Origin: Roseiarcus fermentans
GTDB taxonomy: Bacteria; Pseudomonadota; Alphaproteobacteria; Rhizobiales; Beijerinckiaceae
Assembly (NCBI RefSeq): GCF_003315135.1
Contig: NZ_QNRK01000002.1
Span: forward strand, 221,113-285,112
DNA length: 64,000 bases
Direction of reading: 5' to 3'
Translations under genes and position numbers: made by a program
Notes under the pieces: generated by a model
Database searches by the model: none
What the model was told of the DNA's origin: nothing
Seen by the model: only the letters and a program-made list of their open reading frames with translations
In this document: in pieces, positions 52,883 through 61,720 of the stretch
Position numbering within the stretch: the first letter of the stretch is position 1
How the letters are laid out: every line of letters begins with the position of its first letter

Positions 52883-53854
52883 ATGTCTTCTCATCACCCC
52901 CGGCGCGAGCGCGTGGTCATCGTCGGGTCGGGACCGGCCGGCTACACCGCGGCGATCTACGCCGCCCGCGCCATGCTCGAACCGCTCCTGCTGTCGGGAT
53001 ACGAGGCCGGCGGCCAGCTGATGATCACCACCGATGTGGAGAACTATCCGGGCTTCGCCGAGCCGATCCAGGGGCCGTGGCTGATGGAGCAGATGCGCGC
53101 CCAGGCCGAGCACGTCGGCGCGCGGATCGAAGGCGAAACCGTGGTCGCGCTCGATCTCGGGAGCCGCCCGTTCACGATCCGCTGCGACAGCGGCCGGACC
53201 ATTCTGGCCGACGCCGTGATCCTCGCCACCGGCGCCAAGGCGCGCTGGCTCGACCTGCCGAGCGAACAGACGTTCCGCGGCTTCGGCGTCTCGGCCTGCG
53301 CGACCTGCGACGGCTTCTTCTTCCGCGGCAAGTCGGTGATCGTGGTCGGCGGCGGCAATTCGGCGGTCGAGGAGGCGCTCTACCTCTCGCACATCGCGGC
53401 TGCCGTCACCGTCGTCCACCGTCGCGACGGGTTCCGCGCCGAGAAGGTCATGATCGAGCGGCTGCTCGCGCGGCCGAACGTCACGGTGCGCTGGATGAGC
53501 GTCGTCGACGACGTTCTGGGACAGGAGGAGCCGCGCGGCGTGACCCACGTCCGGCTCAGGAACGTCGCCACCGGCGCGGTCGAGGACCTCGCGACCGACG
53601 GCGTGTTCGTCGCGATCGGCCATGCGCCGGCGACCGAGCTCGTGCGCGGGCAGGTCGAGCTCAAGCCCAACGGCTATGTGAAGACCACGCCCGGGTCGAC
53701 CGCGACGAGCGTCGCGGGACTGTTCGCGGCCGGCGACGTCGCCGACGACGTGTTCCGGCAGGCGGTGACTGCGGCGGGGATGGGCTGCATGGCGGCGCTC
53801 GAGGCGGACCGGTGGCTGGCCGCGCAGGCGCCGGCGCGGCAGGCGGCGGAATAA
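52883..53854 (+). CDS. trxB: Thioredoxin reductase
   Basis: A 323-residue low-molecular-weight thioredoxin reductase. FAD motif VVIVGSGPAGYTAAIYAARA (11-30), NADPH motif VIVVGGGNSAVEEALYLS, redox-active C139-A-T-C142 in SACATCDGFF, and the C-terminal GLFAAGDVADDVFRQAVTAAGMG. It passes electrons from NADPH to thioredoxin. It lies 72 bp upstream of a LysR gene in the same direction; this trxB-lysR order is common in Hyphomicrobiales. GGGGATCGCC precedes the ATG. Confidence 0.97.
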   Translation: MSSHHPRRERVVIVGSGPAGYTAAIYAARAMLEPLLLSGYEAGGQLMITTDVENYPGFAEPIQGPWLMEQMRAQAEHVGARIEGETVVALDLGSRPFTIRCDSGRTILADAVILATGAKARWLDLPSEQTFRGFGVSACATCDGFFFRGKSVIVVGGGNSAVEEALYLSHIAAAVTVVHRRDGFRAEKVMIERLLARPNVTVRWMSVVDDVLGQEEPRGVTHVRLRNVATGAVEDLATDGVFVAIGHAPATELVRGQVELKPNGYVKTTPGSTATSVAGLFAAGDVADDVFRQAVTAAGMGCMAALEADRWLAAQAPARQAAE

Positions 53855-53926
53855 GGACGCGAAAGGGCGCGCGCCGGACGACGCTCCCCGCGACGATGCG
53901 ACCGGCAGGGCTCTTTGGAAAACGTC

Positions 53927-54820
53927 ATGGACTGGGACAAGTTGCGTATCTTTCAGGCCGCCGCCGACGCCGGGTCGTTCACCCACGCCGGCGAGACCCT
54001 CGGCCTGAGTCAGTCCGCGGTCAGCCGGCAGGTCGGGGCGCTCGAAGCCGACCTCGGCGCGCCGCTGTTTCACCGCCACGCGCGCGGCCTGATCCTCACC
54101 GAGCAGGGCGAGATGCTGCTCGGCGCGGTGCGCGATGTGGTGCTCAAGCTCGACGCCGTCAGGAGCCGCCTGATCGACAGCCGCGAGAAGCCGACCGGCG
54201 AACTCCGGATCACCACCACCCTCGGCCTCGGCGCCAACTGGCTCGCGCCCCGGCTCGGCGAATTCGTCGATCTCTATCCGGAGGTGAAGCTGCAGCTGCT
54301 GCTGTCCGACGAGGATCTCGACCTCGGCATGCGCGAGGCCGACGTGGCGCTGCGGCTGCGCGAGCCGAGCCAGCCCGACCTGATCCGCCGCCGGCTGTTC
54401 ACCGTGCATTTCCACGCCTACGCCTCGGCCGATTACCTCAAGAAACATCCGCAGCCGCGCAAGGTGGATGATCTCGACCATCACCATCTCGTCGCCTTCG
54501 GCGCGGCGACCGCGACGCATCTGCTCTATGACCTGAACTCGTTGCTCTCGCTCGGGCGCGATCCAAAGAACCCGCGCACGCCGCACATCGCCGTCAACAA
54601 CCTCAGCGCCATGGCGCGCGCAGTCGAGAACGGCGTCGGCGTCGCGGTGCTGCCGGACTATGTCGTGCAGGCCGGCTCGAATCTGGTGCGGCTCCTGCCG
54701 CAGGCGGACATGCCGGAGATGGACTGCTTCCTCGTCTATGCCGAGGAACTGAAGAACGTCGCGCGCGTGCAGGCGTTCCGGGACTTCCTGGTCGCCGCCG
54801 CGCAGCGCTGGCGCTACTGA
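53927..54820 (+). CDS. LysR family transcriptional regulator
   Basis: A 297-residue LysR regulator. The winged helix is in residues 1-60 (MDWDKLRIFQAAADAGSFTHAGETLGLSQSAVSRQVGALEADL shape), followed by the periplasmic-binding-like effector domain (GELRITTTLGLGANWLAPRL, GVGVAVLPDYVV). ATG 53927 is chosen over a TTG 12 bp upstream. It follows trxB with 72 bp spacing. The target genes and effector are unknown; position suggests redox control of trxB or of itself. Confidence 0.92.
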   Translation: MDWDKLRIFQAAADAGSFTHAGETLGLSQSAVSRQVGALEADLGAPLFHRHARGLILTEQGEMLLGAVRDVVLKLDAVRSRLIDSREKPTGELRITTTLGLGANWLAPRLGEFVDLYPEVKLQLLLSDEDLDLGMREADVALRLREPSQPDLIRRRLFTVHFHAYASADYLKKHPQPRKVDDLDHHHLVAFGAATATHLLYDLNSLLSLGRDPKNPRTPHIAVNNLSAMARAVENGVGVAVLPDYVVQAGSNLVRLLPQADMPEMDCFLVYAEELKNVARVQAFRDFLVAAAQRWRY

Positions 54821-54833
54821 TCGGCGGGCCCGG

Positions 54834-55232
54834 TCAGAGCAACTGGACGAATTCCACGATCACCCCGCGGGTCGCGGCGGGTCGCAGGAAATTGCAGAGA
54901 AACGGGCCCGCGCCCTTGACCGGCTCGGACTCCAGAAACGTCATGCCTCGGGCTTCGTAGTCGCGCATGGTCGCCATGAGGTCGGCAACCTCGAGGGCGA
55001 TGTGATGCAACCCGCCGGCGCCCTTGTTGAACCGCTCGAGCGGTCCGCCCCGCGGGACGACGAACTCGATCGGCGACCCCTTGCCCGCCCTGGCGAAGAT
55101 GCACAGAGCCGACCATTGCGGCACGAAGCCGCGATAGTCTTCCTCGAGGCCGAGGGTCGCCATCATCGCAAAGGCGTCTTCCTCGCTCGGCTGCACGATG
55201 CCGACGTGATGGAGCGGCAGTCCGGCGATCAT
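54834..55232 (-). CDS. VOC family protein, last gene of the acyl-transfer operon
   Basis: A 132-residue single glyoxalase/methylmalonyl-CoA-epimerase-like protein: LPLHHVGIVQPSEEDAFAMM with the first metal His, WSALCIFARAGKGSPIEFVVP with a metal Glu, GGLHHIALEVADLMATM with the second His pair, and VIVEFVQLL with the final Glu. All metal ligands for an active VOC enzyme seem present. It overlaps the SGNH-like gene by 4 bp (ATG with GAGGCGGGAAC ahead), so it belongs to the operon that starts with the acyl carrier protein. A role on a three-carbon hydroxyacyl thioester would fit, but this is inference. Confidence 0.85.
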   Translation of the reverse strand: MIAGLPLHHVGIVQPSEEDAFAMMATLGLEEDYRGFVPQWSALCIFARAGKGSPIEFVVPRGGPLERFNKGAGGLHHIALEVADLMATMRDYEARGMTFLESEPVKGAGPFLCNFLRPAATRGVIVEFVQLL

Positions 55233-56254
55233 GTTCCCGCCTCCCCGAGCCATTGCGCGACCGGCCCGACCAGCCAGTCGGTCAGCACCTCCGCGCCGTG
55301 ACGGGTGAGATGTCCGTAGTCGGCGTACCATTCCGCGTGCGTGGACAGGAATCCGGCGTTCAGCACCGGGCCATAGCGCTCGTACAGCGTCCGCTCCTGA
55401 ACGTCCGCGAGCGCGCTCGGGCCGGTGTAATACGGCAGGAACACGAAGGCCACCCGGACGCCGTTCTTCTGCGCCATCTCCGCGATCTTTCGGACATAGT
55501 GGCGCTCGTCGCCGAACTCCACGTCGGCTAGGCTCGCCGGCAGAAACGGCGGGTGGTTTCCGCCCTCGAGCTTTCTGACGCCGCGCACGAGTTCGTCGTG
55601 CGACGCCGGATTCTCGCCGTCCTTGACGTGTCCGTCCGGCAGGACGAGGCTGCCGGTCGTGTCGACCGACGGTCCCCGGTAGCGGGCGGGATCGAATCGC
55701 CTGGCGAGGCCGAACGCGTCCGGGAACCAGCCGGCGCCGAACAGGCGCATCTGCCGGAAGGGCAGGTAGATCAGGTCCGAGACGTAGTTGACGTCGGCGA
55801 GATAGCCCGGGTCGACGATGTCCCGGCGGCGGGCGAGGTATTTGTACGCCGAATGACCGTAACGGGACGGCTTCTCGATCACGCCGAGGACGAGCAGCTT
55901 CGGCTTTTTCGCCGCGAACAGTTGTTCCGCGACCGCCCAGTTGATGTTTCTCCCGGTCTCGGGCAGCGAAAAGTTGACCACGTTCGACGGCAGGCCGCGC
56001 GCCTCGAGCGCCTGCGCGAGCCGCGGCGCGTTCACCCCCGCCCCCATCCGCGACGGCCCCAGGAACACGACATCGATCGGCTTCGGATCGAAGTGGATGC
56101 GCTCGTAGATCCAGCGCGCGTTGGCGTGAATGGTGCCGTCGAGCAATTGCCAGCGCTGGTAGGGGTCGTCCGGCAGGAAGGCCGCGACGGCGGCCGAGGC
56201 GAGCGCCACGGCGAGGACGACCAGGATCTTCCGGAAGGCTCTGAGCGGGACCAT
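55229..56254 (-). CDS. SGNH-like membrane-anchored protein (DltD/AlgJ-like role)
   Basis: A 341-residue protein with one N-terminal membrane segment (about 10-27, ILVVLAVALASAAVAAFL) and a large periplasmic part. PIDVVFLGPSRMGAGVN is the block-I region in which the usual GDS/GSS serine is part of GPSRMG; the C-terminal YADYGHLTRHGAEVLTDWL carries the D-x-x-H pair of SGNH hydrolases. Such proteins partner MBOAT enzymes in transferring acyl groups outside the membrane (DltD, AlgJ/AlgX). It lies 8 bp after the MBOAT gene and overlaps the VOC gene. Confidence 0.8.
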   Translation of the reverse strand: MVPLRAFRKILVVLAVALASAAVAAFLPDDPYQRWQLLDGTIHANARWIYERIHFDPKPIDVVFLGPSRMGAGVNAPRLAQALEARGLPSNVVNFSLPETGRNINWAVAEQLFAAKKPKLLVLGVIEKPSRYGHSAYKYLARRRDIVDPGYLADVNYVSDLIYLPFRQMRLFGAGWFPDAFGLARRFDPARYRGPSVDTTGSLVLPDGHVKDGENPASHDELVRGVRKLEGGNHPPFLPASLADVEFGDERHYVRKIAEMAQKNGVRVAFVFLPYYTGPSALADVQERTLYERYGPVLNAGFLSTHAEWYADYGHLTRHGAEVLTDWLVGPVAQWLGEAGT

Positions 56255-56262
56255 CGGACGCC

Positions 56263-57819
56263 CTAGAAGTTGAAGTACAGGAACACCGCCTGCCCGCGCT
56301 GGATGAACGTCACCCCGAGGAACAGGACCACGCCGAGCGCGATCAGCCCGACCGTGTTCGGCCGCCAGGCGAAGGCGATCGGCGGCCGGGCGACGTCGCT
56401 CCACTCCTTCCAGTTGTAGGCCGGATCGAAGCGGGACATGATCTGCTGGGTGTTGGGAAAGAAGGCCACGATCGCGGCGCAGACGACGACCGTCGCGGCG
56501 ACGTCCCAGGCGGGCGCGCTCGCGAACCCGCCGCGCAGGCCCGCCATGCCGGTCCAGACGGTCGCCGCGGCGCCGACCGTCTTCGCCCGGAACACCACAT
56601 TGGCGGCGAGAATGGCGACCAGCGTCACGACCCGCGCCGCCGCGCGTCGCGCGGGTCCGGGCTCCGCGAGCTTCCTGCCCAGCTTGCGCAGCCGCCGCTG
56701 CAGCTTCGTCCGGCGCTCGCGCCAGATCTCGAACGCGCTGACGTAGACGGCGTGCATGACGCCGAACAGGACGAAGGTCCATCCCGCCCCGTGCCAGACG
56801 CCGACGATGACGAAGGTCAGAAAGGTGGGCAGGCCGACGCTGACGGCGAACGCGCCCCAGCCGGAGAGACCGAGCCGCCAGGTCGAGCGGATCAGCGACA
56901 GCGACAGCGGCTGGAACACATAGGCGTAGATCATGCGCTGCAGCGTCATGTGCCAGCGCCGCCAGTAGTCGGCGATGTTGGCCGCGCGCAGCGGGGAATG
57001 GAAATTGAGCGGCAGCTTGACGCCGAACATCCGGCCGAGGCCGATCGCCATGTCGGAATAGCCGGAGAAGTCGAAATAGACCTGAAAGGTGTACAGGATC
57101 GCCGCCAGCCATCCGGAGACGAAATCGACGGCGCCGCCCTTGTCGGCGACGAGAAAGAGCTGGTCCGCGTAGCCGCTCGCGGTGTCGGCGATCACGGTCT
57201 TCTTGGCGAGGCCGATCGCCATGATCGCCAGTCCGACGAGGAGGTTCCTCCCGATCAGACGGCCGAACAGCGGCCCCTGAAGCTGCGGAACGACCTCCTT
57301 GTAGTGCACGATCGGTCCAGCGATCAGTTGCGGGAAGAACGCGGCGAACAGCGTGAAGTCGAGCAGGCTCATCCGACGCGCTTCGCCGCGCGAGGAGTCG
57401 ACGAGATAGGCGATCTTCTGGAAGGTGTAGAACGAGATCGCGAGCGGCAGGACGATATGGTCGAGCGTCCAGTCGGCGCCGGTGAGCGCCCTGACGTTGT
57501 CGACGAAGAAATTGGCGTATTTGAAGTAGCCGAGCATGCCGATGTCGACGACGAGGCCGACCGTGAGCCACAGCCGCGACGCCTGCTGCCGCTTCGCCGC
57601 GACCGCCTTCTGGATCTGGTCCCCAACGAGGTAGTTGAAGGCGATCGAGAACAGCAGCAGCCACAGATAGACCGGCCGCCACCAGGCGTAGAACCCGAGC
57701 GAGAGAGCCGCGAGCGTCGCCTTGGCGAGCGTCGGCGTCGGCCGCCGGCCCGCCCAGTAGGTCAGGACCAGGGCGAGCGGCAGGAAGCCGAACAGGAAGG
57801 GAAACGAGTTGAACAGCAC
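56263..57819 (-). CDS. MBOAT family O-acyltransferase (AlgI/DltB-like)
   Basis: A 518-residue polytopic membrane protein. MBOAT landmarks: MLFNSFPFLFGFLPLALVLTYW at the start, FFPQLIAGPIVHYKEVVPQL, VYFDFSGYSDMAIGLGRMFG, NIADYWRRWHMTL (H290) and the catalytic-type H343 in VGVWHGAGWTFVLFG. It would move an acyl group from a cytosolic carrier across the membrane to a glycan or other acceptor. Spacing of 3 bp to the second methyltransferase gene and 8 bp to the SGNH-like gene shows one operon with the acyl carrier protein and FkbH-like loader. Confidence 0.92.
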   Translation of the reverse strand: MLFNSFPFLFGFLPLALVLTYWAGRRPTPTLAKATLAALSLGFYAWWRPVYLWLLLFSIAFNYLVGDQIQKAVAAKRQQASRLWLTVGLVVDIGMLGYFKYANFFVDNVRALTGADWTLDHIVLPLAISFYTFQKIAYLVDSSRGEARRMSLLDFTLFAAFFPQLIAGPIVHYKEVVPQLQGPLFGRLIGRNLLVGLAIMAIGLAKKTVIADTASGYADQLFLVADKGGAVDFVSGWLAAILYTFQVYFDFSGYSDMAIGLGRMFGVKLPLNFHSPLRAANIADYWRRWHMTLQRMIYAYVFQPLSLSLIRSTWRLGLSGWGAFAVSVGLPTFLTFVIVGVWHGAGWTFVLFGVMHAVYVSAFEIWRERRTKLQRRLRKLGRKLAEPGPARRAAARVVTLVAILAANVVFRAKTVGAAATVWTGMAGLRGGFASAPAWDVAATVVVCAAIVAFFPNTQQIMSRFDPAYNWKEWSDVARPPIAFAWRPNTVGLIALGVVLFLGVTFIQRGQAVFLYFNF

Positions 57820-57822
57820 CCG

Positions 57823-58785
57823 CTACGCCCGCTTCGCCGTCAGAACGCAACTGATCGGCAGTTGCTTGCGCAGCGCCCGGTCGAGCGTCGCGCCGGCGAC
57901 CGGGAACGCCGCGGCGCGGACGATCTCGAGGCCCGCCGAGCGCACGGCCTCTTCCGCCTCGGCTGGCGAGCGCAGCAGATACAGATGGTCCGGCGCCGGG
58001 CCGTTGGCCGGGACGTTGATCCACACCGTGCCGTCGGGGGCCAGCAGGTCGCGAATGCGCTCGAGAGCCAAATCCGGCCGTTCCAGATGTTCGAGCACTT
58101 CGCTGAACACGATCGTGTCGAAGCGCCCGCGGTTCTCGGTGAGCGCGCGATCCGAGGCGAGGTCCATCAACCTGACGTCGACGCGATCCGACTGCCCGAG
58201 CGTGGCGAGAACGCTTCGGACATGGCGGACCGAGGTCTCGCTCACGTCCCAGGCGGCGAGGCTCGCGAAGGACCCGAACCGCAGCGCCAGATGCAGCAGC
58301 ATGCCGTGACCCGGGCCGATCTCGAGATGCCGTCCGCCCGGCGCCGCCCGCGGCAGATACACCTTCGCGAAGTCGTTCATCGCGCTGGCGTGGTTGAACC
58401 ACAGCGCGTCCGACACGAACAGGCCGTTCATGTACGGGCCCATCACGGCCGGGTTCGAGTAGACCTCGCGGTCGGCCTCGGCGAACGTCGTCAGGCGATA
58501 GCGGCCCTCGCGCGCGAAGTGCAATTCCTCGGGATAGACGATCTTTTCGCAAAGGTGGCGATAGTCTGCGGCGAAGGACTCCAGACTTTTTCCGCTGGCG
58601 CGGGAGACGCGGGCCAGCAGGTCGGCGATGACCTCGGTCGTGTCGAGCAGGTCCGGCGAACGCCCGGCGAAGCTCGCCCGCAGGAATTTCTCGTGCTCGG
58701 GCCAGACGGAAACCACCGAATTCCAGACCGCCGAGGTGGCGGGCCCCGCGCCTTGCACGAACCCAGGATCAGGGGTCTCGATCAC
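57823..58785 (-). CDS. SAM-dependent methyltransferase, second tandem paralogue
   Basis: A 320-residue protein. The N-terminal 125 residues are a helical part shared with the neighbouring methyltransferase (WPEHEKFLRASFAGRSPDLLDT, EGRYRLTTFAEADREVYSN, LWFNHASAMNDFA). The rest is a class I SAM fold: HLEIGPGHGMLLHLAL, AAWDVSETSVRHVRSVL, FDTIVFSEVLEHLERPDLAL and GTVWINVPANGPAPDHLYLL. GTG 58785 has GGGAGG ahead. It follows its paralogue by 14 bp and precedes the MBOAT gene by 3 bp. Likely substrate is the ACP-bound or glycan-bound acyl unit, inferred from context. Confidence 0.85.
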   Translation of the reverse strand: MIETPDPGFVQGAGPATSAVWNSVVSVWPEHEKFLRASFAGRSPDLLDTTEVIADLLARVSRASGKSLESFAADYRHLCEKIVYPEELHFAREGRYRLTTFAEADREVYSNPAVMGPYMNGLFVSDALWFNHASAMNDFAKVYLPRAAPGGRHLEIGPGHGMLLHLALRFGSFASLAAWDVSETSVRHVRSVLATLGQSDRVDVRLMDLASDRALTENRGRFDTIVFSEVLEHLERPDLALERIRDLLAPDGTVWINVPANGPAPDHLYLLRSPAEAEEAVRSAGLEIVRAAAFPVAGATLDRALRKQLPISCVLTAKRA

Positions 58786-58799
58786 GCGCCGCCTCCCTC

Positions 58800-59747
58800 T
58801 CACTCGGGCCGGCCGACGACGGCGGCCGACACGCTGATCTTCTGGGCCAGGGCCGTTTCCACGGGCCTGCCCTGCGTGGCGTAGAGTTCGATCCGGTCGA
58901 TGCGATACCCGGCGCCCTCGACCAGCGCGACGACGTCCTCCCGCGACGAAAACAAGGCGAGGTGGTCCGGCGACGGGCTGTTGATCGGAACGTTGACGAA
59001 AATGCGCCCCCGCTCGGACAGCGCCGAGCGCAGGAAGCGCAGCGCCTCTCCCGGCGCCTCGAGATGCTCGAGCACCTCCGAGATGACCACGAGGTCGAAG
59101 CGCCGCTGCGCCGGCTCGGCCCGCAGGATGTCGGTGCGGACGAGGGCGACGGGCTTCGCCGCGCCGAGTTTCTTCAGCGCCGCCCGGGTCTCTTCGAGCG
59201 ATGTCGCGCTCACGTCCCAGGCCTCGAGCGAGCGGCAAAGGGGCGAGGCCGCCGCGAAAGCAGTCATCAGGCCGTGGCCCGGGCCGACCTCGAGATAGTC
59301 GAACGGCCCCTCCATCGCGCCGAGCACGCGCGCCAGGAACATTTCCGTCGTCGCCGCGTGGTTGAACCAGAGCGCCTGCGTCAGCAACAGCCCGCGCATG
59401 TAGCGGCCCATGTAGACGTCGTTCGAATAGACCTCGGCGTGGGCTTCGGCGAAAGTCGACAGGCGGTAACGGCCTTCGCGATGAAAGAAGATCTCCTCCT
59501 CGCGCAGCCGGTCGCAGGTCCAGCGATAATCCTCGCCGAAGCGCGCCTCCTCGCCGGCGATCAGCTTGAGGATCGCGGCGGACACGGTCTCGCTGGCGTC
59601 GAGCACCGCTGGCGACCGTTGGCCGAAGCTTCTGAGCAGGAACTTCTCGTGCTCCGGCCAGGCGGCGAGCGCGATCCCGGCGAGCGCCCGCGCCGACGGC
59701 CGGCCCGCGAGCGTCAGGTCGAGCGAGGCGGCGTGCGGCGCCGTCAT
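58800..59747 (-). CDS. SAM-dependent methyltransferase, first tandem paralogue
   Basis: A 315-residue protein with the same two-part plan as the gene behind it: shared N-terminal part (AAWPEHEKFLLRSFGQRSPAVL, EGRYRLSTFAEAHAEVYSND, LWFNHAATTEMFLARVL) and a class I methyltransferase domain (YLEVGPGHGLMTAFAAAS, EAWDVSATSLEETRAALK, FDLVVISEVLEHLEAPGEAL, RIFVNVPINSPSPDHLALF). The start overlaps the fkbH-like stop as ATGA, so it is coupled to the loader. The repeated N-terminal part, not a standard domain to my knowledge, may bind a common partner such as the carrier protein. Confidence 0.85.
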   Translation of the reverse strand: MTAPHAASLDLTLAGRPSARALAGIALAAWPEHEKFLLRSFGQRSPAVLDASETVSAAILKLIAGEEARFGEDYRWTCDRLREEEIFFHREGRYRLSTFAEAHAEVYSNDVYMGRYMRGLLLTQALWFNHAATTEMFLARVLGAMEGPFDYLEVGPGHGLMTAFAAASPLCRSLEAWDVSATSLEETRAALKKLGAAKPVALVRTDILRAEPAQRRFDLVVISEVLEHLEAPGEALRFLRSALSERGRIFVNVPINSPSPDHLALFSSREDVVALVEGAGYRIDRIELYATQGRPVETALAQKISVSAAVVGRPE

Positions 59748-61669
59748 GCCGCGGCGTTTTCCGGCGCGAGGAAGCCGTCGGCGACCGTCATCTCCAGCGC
59801 CGGCGCGACGAAGCGGTCGAGATCGAGCCGCCACGTCGTCGCGCCCCCGGATTCGTCCTCGAGCGCGAAGCCCAGGTTCCGGTAGTGATCCTTGACGATC
59901 GCGTTCCGGGGCGAGGGAATGTAACGGCCGATCAGCGCGCGCGCCCCCGCCGCCCGCGCCGCGCCCGCGAGATGCGCCAGGCACGCCTCCTCGACGCGCC
60001 GGCCGAGGACGCGGCAACTCATCAGCCAGGTGTCGATCGCCCAGGCGTCGGGGCCCTTGTCGGCGATCAGAACGGCGATGACGCCATTGTCGCCGAACCG
60101 GTCGACGAGGCGGACCTGGGCGACGTGACGGGCCGGATCGCGGATCGCGGCGGCGAGTTCGCCTTCCGACCAACGGCGGGTGGTCAGGTTGAACTGGTTG
60201 GACTTGTTGACGAGCTGCGCCACCCGGGCGCGCGTCATCTCGCTGACGGGGCCGATCGCGCACGCCATCTCGAGCGACGCCAGGTAGGCGCCGACGTCGG
60301 CGCTCGCGCTGAGCGCCGCGGCGCGCCGGGCGTTGGCCTGGTACATCTCGGCGCGCGCGCGGTCCTCCTTCGAGACCGACACGGCCTCGAAATAGCCGGC
60401 CGCAGCGAGCATGCGCGGGAAGAGCGCTGGGTCGTCGGGAAGCTCCGGCACGCCGACGAGCGGCAGTTCGCTTCGCACCTGCATCCGCTCGGCCGGGTTG
60501 TCGTCGAGCAGCACCAGCGCGTCGACGCCGATGTTCAGCGTCTCGGCGATGGCGCGCAGGTTGGCCGCCTTGTCGGTCCAGTTGGCCTGGAACACCGCGA
60601 TATGGTCCTCGCGCAGGAGCATGTCCGGGTGCTCGCGGAACGGCGCCCGGGCGGCGGCCTCCTCGTTCTTGCTGCACACGGCGAGCACGACGCCGCGCGC
60701 CCGGAGCGCGAGCGCCATGCGTTGCACGGCGAGATGGGCTTCTCCAGTCGCCGAGCCCTGGCCGATCACGATGCCGCCGAGGCCGTCGTCGCCGACCACG
60801 CCGCCCCACAGGGTGTTGTCGAGGTCGAGCACCAGGCACTTGCGCGACAGCCCGCGAACCGCGGCCATGGCGCGGGCGACCACGTCGGCATAGACCGGCA
60901 GGAGCGAGGGCGCGAAGCCGAGCTTCGCGGCGTGCCACTGGCCGGGGTCGTCCCAGGCTTCGAGGCCGACGCATTCGGCCAGATGCGCGACGTCGACCAG
61001 CACAACGCCGCCGTCCGCGGCCCAGTCCGCGACGCGCCGGTTGAAGGCCGCGGTCATCGACAGCGGCGAGCCCGGCTCGATGCGGTCGTAGCTGCCGAAC
61101 AGCGGCTCGAGCGGCGCCGCGACCGTCTGGACGAGAATGGCCGAGCCGATCGACGGCCTCAGGCCCTCGACCGTCCTCCGCACCTGCCCGAACGCGCGCT
61201 CGACCGTCTCGTCCGCGGCCGCGCGCGAAGCCGCCGGCCGGTCGAGCCCGAGGACGCGCGCGTCGCTGACGATCAGCGCCATGTCGAGGCCGGCCGACCG
61301 GACCGGGCCCGACGGGTCGAGCGCGTCGAGCGCCGCGCGATTGAATTCGCCGACGAAGGTGTCGACCGCCAGCCTGTGCCTGAGCGCCGTTCCGGCGATC
61401 GCCGGAGCGATGAGGGACAGCGTGCCGTCCCCGAACACGCCGAGTTTCACCGCGCTGAACGGCGCGGGCGCGGCGCCGGCGTCGCAAGCCCCGGCGGCGA
61501 GCCGGGCGAGGCTCACGAGCTGGTTTTCGTCCAGCGCATGATTGGCGAGCGCATAGAGCCTCATGCCGAGGTCGTCGCCGCGCCCGCCGCGCATCTCGCT
61601 CCGCAGCGCGCGCGCCTGATCGCGAAAATCGCCGGGCGCGGGTCGGAGCCAACTCAACGACTTCAACAT
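59744..61669 (-). CDS. FkbH-like HAD/GNAT protein (glyceryl-ACP loader type)
   Basis: A 641-residue protein of the FkbH (HAD-IIIC) family. An N-terminal SGNH-like part (about 70-270) is followed by the HAD phosphatase core with D282-x-D284 in CLVLDLDNTLWGGVVGDDG, AVCSKNEEAAARAPF and LVLLDDNPAERMQVR. A C-terminal GNAT-like domain (about 500-625) follows: TTRRWSEGELAAAI, FGDNGVIAVLIADKG, WLMSCRVLGRRVEEACLAHL. In polyketide pathways FkbH takes 1,3-bisphosphoglycerate, removes phosphate and loads a glyceryl unit on ACP. An ACP gene lies 51 bp upstream, which supports the same reaction here. It overlaps the first methyltransferase gene. Confidence 0.9.
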   Translation of the reverse strand: MLKSLSWLRPAPGDFRDQARALRSEMRGGRGDDLGMRLYALANHALDENQLVSLARLAAGACDAGAAPAPFSAVKLGVFGDGTLSLIAPAIAGTALRHRLAVDTFVGEFNRAALDALDPSGPVRSAGLDMALIVSDARVLGLDRPAASRAAADETVERAFGQVRRTVEGLRPSIGSAILVQTVAAPLEPLFGSYDRIEPGSPLSMTAAFNRRVADWAADGGVVLVDVAHLAECVGLEAWDDPGQWHAAKLGFAPSLLPVYADVVARAMAAVRGLSRKCLVLDLDNTLWGGVVGDDGLGGIVIGQGSATGEAHLAVQRMALALRARGVVLAVCSKNEEAAARAPFREHPDMLLREDHIAVFQANWTDKAANLRAIAETLNIGVDALVLLDDNPAERMQVRSELPLVGVPELPDDPALFPRMLAAAGYFEAVSVSKEDRARAEMYQANARRAAALSASADVGAYLASLEMACAIGPVSEMTRARVAQLVNKSNQFNLTTRRWSEGELAAAIRDPARHVAQVRLVDRFGDNGVIAVLIADKGPDAWAIDTWLMSCRVLGRRVEEACLAHLAGAARAAGARALIGRYIPSPRNAIVKDHYRNLGFALEDESGGATTWRLDLDRFVAPALEMTVADGFLAPENAAA

Positions 61670-61720
61670 CCGCGCCCTCCGAAAGTGATGACGACGACCG
61701 AGGTTCTCATGCTTACGCGG

